Source: Toxotes chatareus (Eukaryota > Chordata > Actinopteri > Toxotidae). From it: a stretch of 64,000 nucleotides of DNA. Numbering within the stretch: position 1 is the stretch's first letter; each line of letters starts with the position of its first letter. The notes beneath the pieces are model-generated. The model saw only the letters and a program-made list of their open reading frames with translations. It was not told the DNA's origin and made no database searches. Location: assembly GCA_016801885.1 (NCBI GenBank), contig CM028901.1:15449095-15513094 (forward strand), read 5' to 3'. Positions 1 to 12,802 of the stretch are shown piece by piece. Made by a program: the position numbers and the translations under genes.

Positions 1-317
1 AGTAACTGAGCCGTGCAGCCAGGACCAGCACACACCAGTACACAGTAAGACTGGAGCCACGCCGCAGAGCAAGCCAGAAGGGTCAATATATCTGACATTT
101 GCAAGTGAGGTGAACAATACCATCTCTGGCGTTTGTACTGGAGGAAGCAGAAAACCACAATACGAGAAAATAAACCAGGCCTGCCTGTTAATGTTCTTAC
201 CTGAAATAAATACACCTTCATCAACACTTGGGGGCAGCAGAAATGTACAACAAATGACAAACACAGATGCACAGACAGGAACTGTTTGATGGTGGAGTGT
301 GTTAATGTCTAAAATGT

Positions 318-571
318 CTTTATTTAAAGGACAGGGAAGGAGGCAGTGGTTAATTTGGCACTAACACAAAAGAAAGAAACGTCTAAAAAGTAAGCACAAT
401 AAGAGATGTATTGAGAAGACCGGCACCTCTCTAAGCCCCAGGGCTGGCCACAGTTTCACCTGCAGTGAATCTCCCCCACCTCCATGGGGTCCCAGAGGCA
501 TCCTTAACCTCACACACTTGCAGGCTCAGCTCCCTGGCACAGCAGTTCTGGAGACGGATCTCAAAGGACTA
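318..571 (-). other. Possible terminal exon and poly(A) signal of an unidentified gene
   Basis: Read on the minus strand, 571 down to about 434 gives 45 open codons with G/C-rich third positions, starting just after an acceptor-like TTTAG and ending at a TAG. An AATAAA signal (TTTATT on the plus strand near 318-326) follows about 110 bases later. The peptide begins SFEIRLQNCC and is Cys-poor afterwards; I do not recognise it. No matching upstream exon was found between 572 and 3800, so this may be chance or part of a 3' UTR. Weak call. Confidence 0.2.
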
Positions 572-3500
572 AATGTATGTTTACAGACTTGAAACAGAGT
601 TTCAACCCCATTCTCACCCAAGGCTCAGACATCTACCTGATGGGCAAGGGAGAGGGGCTGAGCCCACACTAACACTTTAAGGTTGAGAGGGACTTTGCTT
701 CTTGGCCTCTCTGGGTCCTGGGGCTGCTGCTTTCATCGTGCAGCCTAACTCAGGGCTTCATCTGCAGTTCAGGGGCTCTACAAAGGGCACATGTCCAAAG
801 CAGCTCTGTCAATTCAGGCTACAAAATCTGAGCTAGAACTGAGAAAGGACCACAGGACATGTACCAGAACATCCAGCAGACCTGTTTTCAGAAATGCAAA
901 CAAACAAACGAATGGGTAGTCAGCCGGGCCAGTAGCCCACACGTCATTTGTTTGTTTACTGGAGGGATCAAATGGAACATCTGTTTCCTACAGATTTCGT
1001 TCTTTCACTCGTTTCTGTTTAATGACTTGTTGATACAGATAGTGAGGGACATTTTCAAGGTGGCGGGTCATCTCATTCACTCATCCATGCTTTCCTTAAA
1101 TATAAACCTATACGGGCCCAGGTTTCTATACACTGTGCTCGTGTCTCATCTGAGCTTACAAATTACCAACACACATGCACAGCATCACGGCATTGAGAGT
1201 GTCCTTACAGTATGTAAATAACAGCTGAGGCCCTTCTAGTAGGAACGCTGTTTAACAGGTTGCCATGGAGACCAATTAACCACTGAGGCACATTCATTGA
1301 GAAACAGGAATCATGTTAGGCATGCTATGTTTAGCATCAAAAGCTTGTCATGTTATGCTTCCATTATTCAACCCTTCTTTTTTACAGCGTTTGCATAACA
1401 CATACATCCTCCAAAAACAATATTAATACAGATTTTATCACACTATGAAAGTTTTTTTTTTTAAATGCAGAAATTATAGTGGTTGCAGTAACACCATATG
1501 TTTTTGTGCTATTTACCACTGCAAGCCATACCATTTCACGTCAATCTGTAGCACTTAGTCTTTAGTCCAGGCGACAACATGACGTCCAAGCAAACAGGAG
1601 CTGCCGCTGCTGGTGCTTTGCTAACAGCACAGAGGGAGAGACATCAAAGATCAGGAGGGCACTGGTTGACATTAATTTCATTTGACAGTAACAACAAAAA
1701 CTGACAAAATCCTGCAGATTTAACATAATGTCAAGAGAATAAAGAAGCGTCAAGAGGGAAACCTGCAGCTGCACAAAAAGAGGCCCAATCAAGCAGAAAT
1801 CAATTCCCAATTGGAGTTTCAGTTAATCAGACATTATTCAGAGGCAGATATTAATATTAGACCAGACAATATACATGTAAGTGAGGTTTAACTTTTATTT
1901 ATGACTGTTGCTGTCATTAAAAATACAGTTTGGTAAACTACACTATTTCCCACTGGCCTGGAGGTAGGCTACAAGCTGGTTATATTTTAAAGATAACAAT
2001 GAAGGTAACAAGTGTGCTGTTCCCTGCGCAGTGCAGTATGTCGGAGTAATGAGGGGATTGGACACGGTGACTGGCAAGACGTCAGGAGGTGTTGTCACAT
2101 CATTAGTCAGTGCTGCACACATGAAACTCTGCAGAAAGTTATGACAGAAACTGTAGTTTAACAGAAACGTTTCGATTATATCTGCCTCCAAGAAACGTTT
2201 ATTTAACTCTATCCCACCCTTTTTTTTACATTTTGGTCACTATTATCTCCCAAAGACGAACATCATCACGGTACCTTCATCGTACACTCACGTAGCACAC
2301 ATAGGCACTTTTTCCTAACGACTCGGAAAGCCACAAACAAGATTTACAACGGGACAAAATACAGTGATTGCTGACAGCTACTAATATACAGTGCATAACC
2401 ACAAACAGTCCACATATATCTACTGCATGTCTAAAATAAGATATATCCAGAACGTTAAGGCTTTCGTTATATATTAAATCGCTCATAAAACATTCAGCTT
2501 TCTTGAACACAGTCTACAGACAGTACCTTAAATTATATCTGAAAGTGCTATGGAATCAAACTTGTATTAGCACAACAATAACAAAAAAAAATGTAAATTT
2601 CAGAGTTGACGGCATTTAGGGGGTTGAGAACATCACAGTACATTTTTAAAAATACTCAATCAGCACCAACTTTATGCTAAAGTTGACATAATGTGTGTAA
2701 ACAATGGGCTCTTAAGGCACAATGACAAAGGCTCCTGCTTGTTATAATGCTGTTATTACACTGGAAAAATGGAAGATTTCTCATGTTACTATCTGTACTT
2801 CAATTATGAAGCAGATTTTTGTGCAGGAGAAATGATGCCACTCTTCTACAGGTTGTGATTAGTCTATCACCTTTGACTCTTTTCAATAATTATAATTTTA
2901 ATAAAATAAAATTTGTATTTTGGGGCAATACGGCCAAAATACAAATAACAACACATAGAGTTGGTCAGTTTCAAGATATTTGAAAAGATATAGTCCCAGA
3001 TTGTAGATGTTACATCATATGTCATCACAGTGATGTAGGATAATAAAAAATAAAATCCCAACAAATTCATAATTTAACAAATTTACATGTAATAATGTAC
3101 CTATTTTAATTAGCTGAATTGTATTTACTTATTGTAATTACATTCAATTTGTTTCTATCTAATGTTCTAAACTGGGCACTAAATCTGAAACGATAAATTG
3201 AAGCCAGGCAGTGTAAACCTCACAAAGGTAACCAACACTGATAAAACTCACGGCTCTCCCGCTGCGGTGTGGTCGGCTGGTCGCAGGCATGGCCGACAGG
3301 TTGCTTAGGGTAACTGGCAGACCGGTAACTGACTGGCAGACGAGAGGCAGTGCAAATTCAAACGTGAGGACCAATCAAAAGCAGTGCTCAAGTAACTGTA
3401 ATATTAACTGTAATTCAATCACAGTTTGAAGTTACTCCACTGCTTATGAAAGGCCAGATAATGTAGACAGTTAGTAGTAGTTGTATCCACATTTTGGTAG

Positions 3501-3818
3501 TCCTTGGAAATTATGTTTACTTTTTTAAAAAGTAACCAGCACCAGCCTTTGCTAATACATGAAAAATGCTAATCCCGTGAATTATTCCAAACATTCTAAT
3601 ACAGACGAGTATCAAAATACTACCTCCAAATATCATTACAAATCCCTCCTGTGACCTGCTGCTTACTGTTATGAAGTGTTCCGATTTTAGCAGACGTTTA
3701 CATTTACATTTACAAACCTGCAGCAAATATAATGAGTTCCCTTTCTATCAAAGCAGTTGAGTCTGGAAGGAAAGGCACATAAATGCTTTCGCGCATCGTT
3801 CCTTCAACATCCCATCAG
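572..3818. other. Non-coding stretch, probably including the paqr7 3' UTR
   Basis: No reading frame here resembles a known protein. It is AT-rich and directly downstream of the paqr7 stop codon on the minus strand. Minus-strand AATAAA signals (TTTATT on the plus strand) occur at about 2198-2203 and near 1888, either of which could end the paqr7 transcript. The short open frames have no splice logic or composition bias and look random. Confidence 0.5.
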
Positions 3819-4883
3819 TTATTTGGACTTGGTTTTGAAGTCAAGCACTCGTTTGACTTTCCTCAGCATAAAGGCACCAATTAGCACACATGCAACCAAA
3901 GTGACCACATACAGTCCCACGAAAAGAGCAACCTCACCACTCCCGTGCAGACGCGAGTATAGCTCCCTGCGGCCCAGGTAGTCGAGGTGGGAGGCGTGAA
4001 TCTGACACAGGGTGCAGAGAGACAGAAAAACGTGGAAAATCTGATGACTCTGTCCCACAAAATCACACCGTCCAGGGAAGAAGCGCTCCAGCAGGGGGTA
4101 GGTGAAGAAGAAGGCACAGCTGAGAAAGAACGCCACCTGGCCAAAGTGATAGACAATGGCTGGGTCATTGCCGGCCGTGGACCAGGACAGGAGCCTTTTA
4201 GCCACGGGGCTGCTGTCCCAGAGATAGGCAAGGGCCGAGGGCACCACCTGGCAGACCTTGCGCACCCAGCTCGGCAGGTTGTGGTTGCAGTATTTGCCAT
4301 AGCAGCACCCCAGGCATGACAGACAGCTGAGGACAGTAGCAGCGGGCATGAAGATCCCATGCACGTGTCTGTGTAAGTTCTCATCTACAGCGTAGTAAAA
4401 GTGAACGACAGCACTGCCGTACTGATACTGTGCCACCCCAATGTAATCCAGGAAGAAGAAGGTATAGTGGCACAGCTCAGACTTGCCACCCAGTAGGTGA
4501 GCTGCTACGCTGAACGCCGTGTAAGTCAAAGAGGACAGGATGAGGATCAGCAGAGGCCACGAATGAGGATCACTGACAAAGTCCACAGTCTCAGCGAGCT
4601 GACGCAATTTGACCAGGAAAACCAAAAACGCCAGCAGATGAGTCCAGACGTTGATGGTCTCGTTGTGGCGCTGGAACAAGGACAGGAGGTAGTAGCGCCA
4701 GTTTTGGTCGAGAGGTCGGTAGCCGGTGCAGACATATCGCTCCCTGAAGTAGCAGGGAACCTCGGTGTCTCGTACGGTGCCGGGCATGGAGGGGGCAGCC
4801 TCCGTCAGCATCCGGGGAACCTGCCTGATCTGCTGCAGGCTGATGAACACTCGCCCGATTCTCTCCATCACTATGGTCGCCAT
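3819..4883 (-). CDS. paqr7: Membrane progestin receptor alpha-like (PAQR7 family), 354 aa
   Basis: Seven-transmembrane steroid receptor of the progestin and adipoQ receptor family, the class that mediates rapid non-genomic progestin signalling at the plasma membrane (oocyte maturation and sperm motility in fish). The single-exon frame has the full family length. Visible motifs are the GYRP segment (54-57), HNETINVWTHL (73-83), the SVAAHLL helix motif with H129, the HYTFFFLDYIGVAQYQYGSA segment (about 139-158), and the GQSHQIFHVF motif with H280 and H284. These are the conserved His and acidic residues of PAQR proteins. Hydrophobic segments lie near 80-95, 108-131, 138-164, 178-194, 246-262, 281-297 and 318-340. 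The N-terminus MATIVMERIGR and the basic tail match fish mPR-alpha better than PAQR8, though PAQR8-like assignment is not fully excluded. The start is supported by a splice acceptor (ctttTCTGCAG) whose exon begins at 4920, giving a 37-base leader. Confidence 0.95.
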   Translation of the reverse strand: MATIVMERIGRVFISLQQIRQVPRMLTEAAPSMPGTVRDTEVPCYFRERYVCTGYRPLDQNWRYYLLSLFQRHNETINVWTHLLAFLVFLVKLRQLAETVDFVSDPHSWPLLILILSSLTYTAFSVAAHLLGGKSELCHYTFFFLDYIGVAQYQYGSAVVHFYYAVDENLHRHVHGIFMPAATVLSCLSCLGCCYGKYCNHNLPSWVRKVCQVVPSALAYLWDSSPVAKRLLSWSTAGNDPAIVYHFGQVAFFLSCAFFFTYPLLERFFPGRCDFVGQSHQIFHVFLSLCTLCQIHASHLDYLGRRELYSRLHGSGEVALFVGLYVVTLVACVLIGAFMLRKVKRVLDFKTKSK

Positions 4884-5760
4884 AACTGTCAGTGGATGAC
4901 TAAGGCACGCTGGAGGGTTCCTGCAGAAAAGGTTTTACCAGTTTACATCTACAAAAACTCTGTGTTTTTATTGAGCAGCACTCTCAACAATTTTAAATCA
5001 GTTTCAAATATCTAAAATATTTTAAAATTATCACTATCAATGAAAATAACAAAATACTGTAGTGTGGATCATCAGTGTCTCCTCCTGCATGTATTTGGAA
5101 ACATTTCTAAATTCTTCACTATGCTCCTAGACCTCTGGACTCAGTGTGTAAACGTAGGAGGGAACTATGGTGAAAAACAAATATGCTATGGTTTCTAAAA
5201 ACTGACTCCTTATCACCCTTCATACCCACACTACAGTGGCCACTGTTGACACACCTACAGAAAACACACAGGCAGCTGTAAGGCCTTCAATATATGTTGG
5301 TTACCTGATTTTTGGTGTGTTTTTGTAATGCGGCAGGGGAAAAAAAGGAAGTGGTTGAGTCTGGGTCCCATCGACCAATGAGCCAATCATCAAAAAGGAA
5401 CCCTGAGGTAAGCTCAGCGTCCCCCCCCCCCAGCTGCTTGAAGCATGCAGCAGGCCTAATGCTGTGGCTGGCTGTGGGTATGACCACAGTGCAATAGCAG
5501 CTATGTCAATGTATTTGTATGCATTTTATATTTACTCTCTGTGAAGCTCTGCAGTTAGTAAATGTGAGGTTTTATTTTTCTTTAGTTAATGTGAGCTTGG
5601 TAACTGTTTGTTACCGCAGGTTGAAACTGAGGCTCGTATATTGCAGACTTTAATCATACTGAGCTGAGATGGAGGCTGAAAATATGTGATGATCAAACAG
5701 TGAAACTGAACAAACCTCTGTATCTTTACAGCTGCAGCAGTATGACAGAGCGATGGAAGG

Positions 5761-5783
5761 TTTTTTTTTTTTTTTTTTTTTTT
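5761..5783. repeat. Poly(T) tract
   Basis: Uninterrupted run of about 23 T, in the presumed first intron of paqr7. Confidence 0.9.
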
Positions 5784-6025
5784 AGTTGAACATTTCCAAT
5801 CTAATTTCCAAATTCTTTGTTTTCCTGTGCCTCCAGCCATCAGTGTCCAGGATCAGCCGGGATCACCTGGCTGCTCTGAAGGTCTGGGACTACACCCGAG
5901 TTAGTTCAGAAAAGTTCTGCCGCAGCCTGAAACCAAGACGTAACTTCTTCAACCCAGTTCCCATCACCTCCGCAGAGTGTTTACTGGACCTCTGAGCATA
6001 AACCGACACCTTAGCGCTGCCTCAC

Positions 6026-6170
6026 CTCGGAGTGACCGCCTGTTTCCTCCTGTTTCCCTCAGTGTCCGCAGCTCAAACGGTCTCTTTCTCCTCCGCCGCC
6101 CGCCGAGAGCGCATTTAACAGATTCAATCGTTGTTCTGAAGTAACACAGTTCAGTCAAGTTAACGCCCTT
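6026..6170 (-). other. Possible non-coding first exon of paqr7
   Basis: On the minus strand a G/C-richer stretch ends in a good splice donor, CTCCGAG|GTGAGG, with the exon end at 6026. The paqr7 coding exon has an acceptor at 4920, so an intron of about 1.1 kb between them is plausible, putting the start site near 6150-6200. The 5' boundary is a guess and no TATA box is evident. Inferred only from position and splice consensus. Confidence 0.35.
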
Positions 6171-6968
6171 AACTGACGCCGGAAGTGGGGTGGTTTAGCT
6201 GTAAAAATAAATGCGTCGTTCTTTGACTGTAAGAATGGAAAATGGAAAACGAGGAAGAAAACTAGAATATATAACATAAGTTAGGAGTTTTAAATAGCTG
6301 TAATATATGGTGTATTAAGGCAATTTGATGGCGTACAGTTAACCTCAGTGAAACTGGAGAATGAGGATAAGAACATGCAGACTGGAACTGGTAAAATTTA
6401 CCGACCAAAATTCAATTTGTGAAAATAAAAGAAATAAATAAACACATACATACATACATAAACAAACAAACAAACAATTAAACATTGTAGATCGCAAGTC
6501 TACACACAAACTTTGCATTTGCAGGCGCGCAGACTGTAGTGGGAAGTATCTGAATAGATTTACTCAAGTACCGTACTTGAAGTCCAGAATTGAACCTGAA
6601 GTATGTTTACGCTACTTCACACTTCTTCAGAGGAAACTTTTGTAATTTTTAACCCCACTACAGTTTTATTAACTCGTTACTTTGCAAAATTACGTTATTA
6701 GTATCAAATACATGATGAACTAATTGAGTTATTTTGTATTATTATAGATCTGACCCAGCATTTGGGTAAAGCTGCCACATTAAAGTGATGCTTACACACT
6801 GATCCATCAATAATTATAGGTCTATAATCCAGTTGTATACATTACTCTGAAATGGATCATTCTGCATGAAAAGAACATTGAGCTTATGCTGTGTTTTACT
6901 TTGAAAACGGACACCGGAACCTGTTGTGCTCTTGTAAATTGAAACACAGGGTGGATCCGAAGGAAGAA

Positions 6969-6972
<4 letters not shown>

Positions 6973-7000
<28 letters not shown>
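6973..7000. repeat. Poly(A) tract
   Basis: Run of about 28 A directly visible. It could be a retroposon tail, but no element body was recognised next to it. Confidence 0.9.
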
Positions 7001-7001
<1 letters not shown>

Positions 7002-8306
7002 GTGAGCTGCCTTAATCTCAACAGATCAGTGTGCACCAGAGATGTGTGGCCAGTCTTAGGTAGTGAAGTCAGTGGTTTTCTGGTGTGTTCAACTCTAATG
7101 TAAATATACATTTTATCCTGCGTGGGTGTGAAGTGCTGGAACATTCTTTGTCGGTGACAGGCTGTACAGACTATACAGTATACACATATACATATCATAC
7201 AGGCAGCAACAGCATGATCACATGACTTAAACACAGTTTATCAGATTTGAACATATTCATTCAGGTGTGTCGAAGTATGACCCCAGAGGACATGTTGGGA
7301 TTAGTTAAAGGCTTTTTCTATTCTCACCTAAAATACGTAGAAATGAGGTTTCAGGTAAAATGTGGACAGAATAACTAAGTGAACAAGTGAATTTGGTGTT
7401 AGACTAAAACAAAATCTCATATGTGGATAATTCTGTCTCGACTGCACTGAAAACATATTGTTTTCCAGTTGAAGGAGAAATAGGCTATGGGATATTTCAG
7501 GGACCCGAGTTTGTAACACAATAATATTCCAGTCTTTCTGCTCAGCTAAGATGACTGTGTCCTCGCTGTCGCTTCTTATTCATCATACAAGTATGAGGGT
7601 GTTATCAGTCTTCTCATCTCAGCTCCAGGCAAGAAAGCAAAGAAGCATTTCCCAAAATGTCAAACTATTGTGTTAAGGTATGTTGCACAGTTGACAGGGT
7701 GATTAATGTACTGCACATACATACACATTGTTTTAAAGGAGCTGTGTGTCCTTGTGTGTCTAGTTTGCAGTGTTTTGTGATACTTCAAGAAATTGTTCTG
7801 AATCAAATTCAGCCTGTGTAGAAAACCTAAAATGGCCCCAGCACACTGCCAAAGCTTTCTGCATCCCAGCATCTTTTTTTTTAATCAAATCCAGTTTTCA
7901 GCAAAAGATCTCCTTTGTTGTTTGGATCCAAGACAGCAGAGCTTCCTGTTACATAATCATTTAGTCTGAACCACTAGTCAGAATTGGCCCTGGGGTTTGA
8001 GCTTTGCTGAAAGTAAACTGTCCAGTCTGCTCACATCTTTTCCTGAGACTCAGTTTTACGGTAACAGTCTCCAACAGTACAGGGTCAGACATTTACAATA
8101 CTGAGGTCAGGAAAAAATAACATTATACAGTAATTTATTGTATCTGTTATCAGGAAAACATGACCACAGGAGTTAGATCATTTAATGATGAACTTTATTC
8201 TCAACGATTCATCCATTTATAGTCTAATATTTGCTTCTCTCAAACTAAGGGTCACTTCCCTTTAACAGTGGGCCGAACAGGGATTTGTGTGTGTGTGCGT
8301 CTGTGT

Positions 8307-8536
8307 CTACTTCTATCTTCGTGAGGGACAATTTTACAGACACTTTTGGACATTTATAGAAAGTAAAGTGGACATTTTGGCCTGTCCTCACTCCTCCAAA
8401 GGGCTGTTTAGTGGTTGAGATGTGGTTTTAGGGTCAAGGTAAGAATTATATTGGTTAACTTAAGGCTGAGGATTGGTTACGTATAGGTGTCGAGGGTGAT
8501 TTATGTCAAAGAATGTGCTCACCAGTACAGAAGTAG
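8307..8536. mobile_element. MITE-like element, copy A
   Basis: Starts CTACTTCTATCTTCGTGAGG and ends with a sequence whose complement is CTACTTCTGTACTGGTGAG, so it has short terminal inverted repeats. The interior contains the AAAGGGCTGTTTAG segment and a TTAGGG-like stretch shared with a second copy at 17533-17680. It sits against a TG-rich microsatellite. No coding capacity. The shape fits a non-autonomous DNA transposon common in teleosts; the superfamily was not determined. Confidence 0.65.
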
Positions 8537-11500
8537 TTTGTATAAAAGAGACAGAATGATGGTCTCAGCTGATGACAGGAAGTGGGGTGGGACAAGCAAC
8601 CACCACAGATACAAACATAGCTTTCCTCACTGATGGCACATTTCACTGAAATAGCATCAGAGCATCAAGCAGTTCTAGCTGTTTTCCCTGCCACTTACAA
8701 AGTGTTTGCATTAACAATCAACAGCTCTCTACTGTCCTGGAGGAAATTAGTTCACAGTGTACTAGACACCAGAAACTGTGGTCCACTTACAATGACACTG
8801 ACTAAATTTGGCTCCAGCAGTTTTACTTTACAGGCATGATTTTAACAAAGGAACCTCACAAGGTTAATTTTACACCACATCTGAAAAACTGGACCCATTT
8901 TAAAATATGTAAGGTGCTGATGCAACAGCTTAATGTTAAACTGGTAAGTCACTGACACACTGGACAAACTAAAGCTACTGTTGCATCTGAACGAATAGAT
9001 GAGACTCATTTGAAAAGCCTCAGTGGTCATTTAAATAAGTCAGATATTTCTGTTATTAAGATTAGAGTCAGGTTAGGTCTGGAATACAAATATCTAAGTC
9101 TAAGTAATTCTCTGTAACTTCTCTTCACCGTTTTAATTAAAGACATGTGGCCTCTGATAAACACACTGGTCTCCTGAGCTTGAAGTTTTCACTCCGTCAT
9201 TCTCTCTATCTCTGCCCCCTTATCGCTCTTAACAAAAACATGTTTCCTGTTTCATGTTTCAACATTCACTTGCTCTGCCACTTCATTTCCTACTGCAGGC
9301 CTGTTTAATTTTTTTTTTTATTGCCATCGTTGTCATTCAGTCTTTTGCTGTCTTTTGATTTATTTCCTTTCTTCTTTGGGATGAGATGTCGACACATCAC
9401 TCTCTGCCCTTTCTTACTGTTTTTCAGTTGTACTTGTGTGTAAACCAATTTACATACATTAATGTGCATGTAATAATACACATTAGATGTGATAAACTTT
9501 GTTCATTCCACTCAGAAAATTGAAGTGCCACAGCAGCAGACGTACAAGAACAGATGCATAGATGTAAAAAAAAACAGAACATTGTGGACATAATGAGCAG
9601 AAAGAAGGTACCAGAAACTATAAACAGCAACACAACTAGTAACTAGAAAATGGATTGAGACAAAAAATAAAAACAGCTTCAAATAAGTGAGGAGAAAAGA
9701 AAGTTGTGAAATAAGTAAATTCTACAAACCAGCAGACTTGCAGAAAACTAGTGGCAGCTATTATCATTCTAGCACAGGAGTGCTGCTTTTGACTCTGGGT
9801 GTATAATGAAACTGCAGTGTATATTCTGCTGTCTGCACTGTACTTAATGGGAACTTGGAGGTGACAGGGTTCACACAGAATTCACAGGGGAAGGAGGAGG
9901 AGGAGGAGAAGGAGGGGTCAGTTTGCTCCGGAGCTCCTGACACAGTAATCCGGTCACACCTCTGGTTGGATCAGGACAGTACAGGTGTTTTGTTTTCCCC
10001 ACACCTAACAGGTCTCCTCTAGACCCCTTTGACTTGCTCAACCTGTTTCTCACTCTTGCTTGTTTGTACTCCACTTAAAGACTGATCATCAGCAGCAGTC
10101 TCATGTAAAATGCCAAGTAACTCTCCAATATATCCACAGAGTGGCAGTGTTTCATTTTTGTGACCGTGCAGGTCACTGCAGCCAGCTCTTCATTCAGAAA
10201 ACAACAATGTCATTTGATTGTTCGCGCTTCATGAACAGGAGAAGCAGTTTATAAAGTCGACAGGTGGATGTTTTGTGAACACATTTCACAGTTCATTCAC
10301 TCTGAAGGCTTTTTTTTTTTTTTTTTTAAGCTATTTATAGATTTATAGAGAATTTGAGGGCTCAGAGCCACAGAAACCAAGCCTGTTGGTTTCCTGCTCT
10401 GTAATAATACAGGTTTGACATGTATAAATTACTTTGCGATCATTTGATTGAAATGCACATTCATTTATTCACCATATAAGCAGAATATGAACTGAAATAA
10501 TTAGGGGCAAACTTGCTAAAGGTAAACGTGCCTTTGCTTTAGTGGTGCAGATTCTTTGACATGTTTTCAGTTAATGAAATGATGCACACACTGACCCCAG
10601 AGCCTTTGGGTTTAGGGCCTCGTGGGCAATTTCCCACTTTGTCCACTTAGGACTCTGGCCATGCGCAACATAAACTGTGGGTTAAGCTGCAGTGACCTCC
10701 CTCTTGTCCTCAGTGATGACAGATATGAAGCTCAGTGTACTGTACTGTACCGAGCAGAACAGCAGATCAATATCACAATTCAGCAAATTACACTGAATCA
10801 ATGGACTGATTCATTATGGGAGGTGCAGTGGTGTGTGTTTTTTCATGTAAGTGACATTTCACAAGGTTTCATTTGCCTTTAATGAAAAGCACTTCACCCT
10901 TGGGAGCTTTTTTAAGTGACATGCTGGGAAAGAGGTGTGTAGTTTAAAAATGCTTAGGGAGTGATTTTTCTCTCTTTAATCAGGGCCTTGTTTAGCCAGG
11001 AGGAAATTTAAAAAAAAAAAAAAAAAACTTTTCAGCTTCTTTACTCTTTTACACAACCTTTCTGATAAATTCACGTTTTCAAATGTGTTTCTAAAAGTGT
11101 AAAATTAGACCCTCATTCCATTTCTTAGCTGGGTAATCTCAGTCTAGGGAGCTGGAAGTGTAAACCAGCAGACATTTGACATTTTACTTTTCAAACCTTT
11201 GACTGAAAAGGATAACATGTCACCAAGTTACAGTCCCTAAAGCAGCACATCTCCTGGCCTAATTGGGTTGGATGGCTCAGCCAGATATCGAGGTGGTATT
11301 TTGCCGGAGAATTCCCTCGGCTCCCCGATGATGAGCCCAGTGTGCCTTCGTTTATCAATGTCTGCCTGCTTTTGCTGAGTAGTTTGTTTTTGCCCTTCGC
11401 ACAATATATCACCTGTCACATCTAATGGGACCCAGTATGGAGTACACAGGGTCCCAGCAGATCCCTTGGGCTCGTCTTTGTTTCCATTTCCACCATTGCC

Positions 11501-12802
11501 ACAGATAAGTCTTTCGATAGCTGCAGCTTTCCACCTCCACCGTGCTGGAGAGCTCTCTCTGTGCTGGCATGAAAACAAACACAGGCTTTTTGTAATAAAC
11601 TGCACAGAAGTGCCATTAAAGCACTTGTGACAGGATTGAATCTGGACAATAACAACAGAGATGTGAAATACAGTTCAAACTCAAAACCTGCTTTTTATTT
11701 TTGATGAACTATTCAAGATTTGGACTAAATGAGTCTGGCTGTTTAAAAGTTGATGATTATTTTCTTTACTGACTAATTATTTTCTTGATTAGTCCATTTT
11801 GATTTATAAAATGCTAGAACATAGTGATACATGGGCATCCCTAAAGGTCAAAGTGGCACTTCCATTGTCTTATTTTGTCCAACATCAGCCCAAAACCAAT
11901 AGATATTTAATTTGCAATGATATAAAACTGAGAAAAGGAGCAAATCCTCACACTGAACAAAGTGGAATCAGAGAGAAAAACTACTTAAACTGACTTAATT
12001 TTGTGTTACTTCTACACAACTCCTGGTTTAGTCAACTTGTCATATCAGTGACATGGCTTGACTGTAGTAAATTGTGAAATCTGAATAAAGGATTGTAGTC
12101 CACATTTTATTTATTGGTTATTGATGTTGTCCTAACTTGTAACAAAAGCCACCCAGAGATTTCTCTGATGTGCTAAATTAGCCTGCTGTTTTGTAGAAGC
12201 CCACCATATCTGACACTCAATTATAACACTTATAAATTCATAAATTCAGTTTGTTACTGGATTTTTTTTCCCTACATGTAGTGCTGTAGTACATAGTACA
12301 GCATCTTATAGTCTCTATAGTACAGAGGCTATAATTAGAAGCATTGAGTGTAAATTTACACCTAAGGTCTCTTCATTTTCAAACAGTTCATGTTACTCTA
12401 TGAAAAAAATTGCGCAATTTATCCATATTTGGCTCGCAGAAATCCCGGAAGCTGCTGCCGCTGCCAAGCGACACAATAGCGTCAAGTTAGATTGAATCAC
12501 AGAGAAATCTTCCCGTTGGACCTTTCAAAGTAAAAGCTACATTCAATTATTACATTTTTCATTGCCATTCACACAAAACTCCCTAACGTAATTTTTGTCA
12601 TGATTTTATTCCGATGTACATACAATCCGAATATTAACACTGTAATAATGTGCATGCGTGGCGTCTTTTTTTTTTTAAATCACTGAACAAAAAGAATACA
12701 TTAACGTGACTTGTTTTGAAGCTAACATCACGCATCTTCCGTGTGTTCGGCTGACTTGACGCAGCTGTGAGTGGGACAAATGAAGTTCATTTTCCACAGC
12801 TG

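Larger units (their letters stand above)
6200..12802. other. Intergenic spacer between paqr7 and tmem222
   Basis: About 6.6 kb, AT-rich, with no recognisable exon on either strand. It holds a poly(A) tract (6973-7000), a T tract near 10312-10328, an A tract near 11010-11026 and a MITE-like element at 8307-8536 (listed separately). The divergent orientation of paqr7 and tmem222 means both promoters face this spacer. Otherwise nothing distinctive was seen. Confidence 0.6.

Noticed and set aside
3881..5015. Alternative frames on both strands overlapping paqr7
   Set aside because: They overlap a full-length conserved receptor in another frame and show no family similarity.
5786..5995. Plus-strand frame after an acceptor-like CCTCCAG, reading LAALKVWDYTRVSS
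   Set aside because: Acceptor and composition are suggestive, but no donor, partner exon or known protein was found, and it overlaps the probable paqr7 5' region on the other strand.
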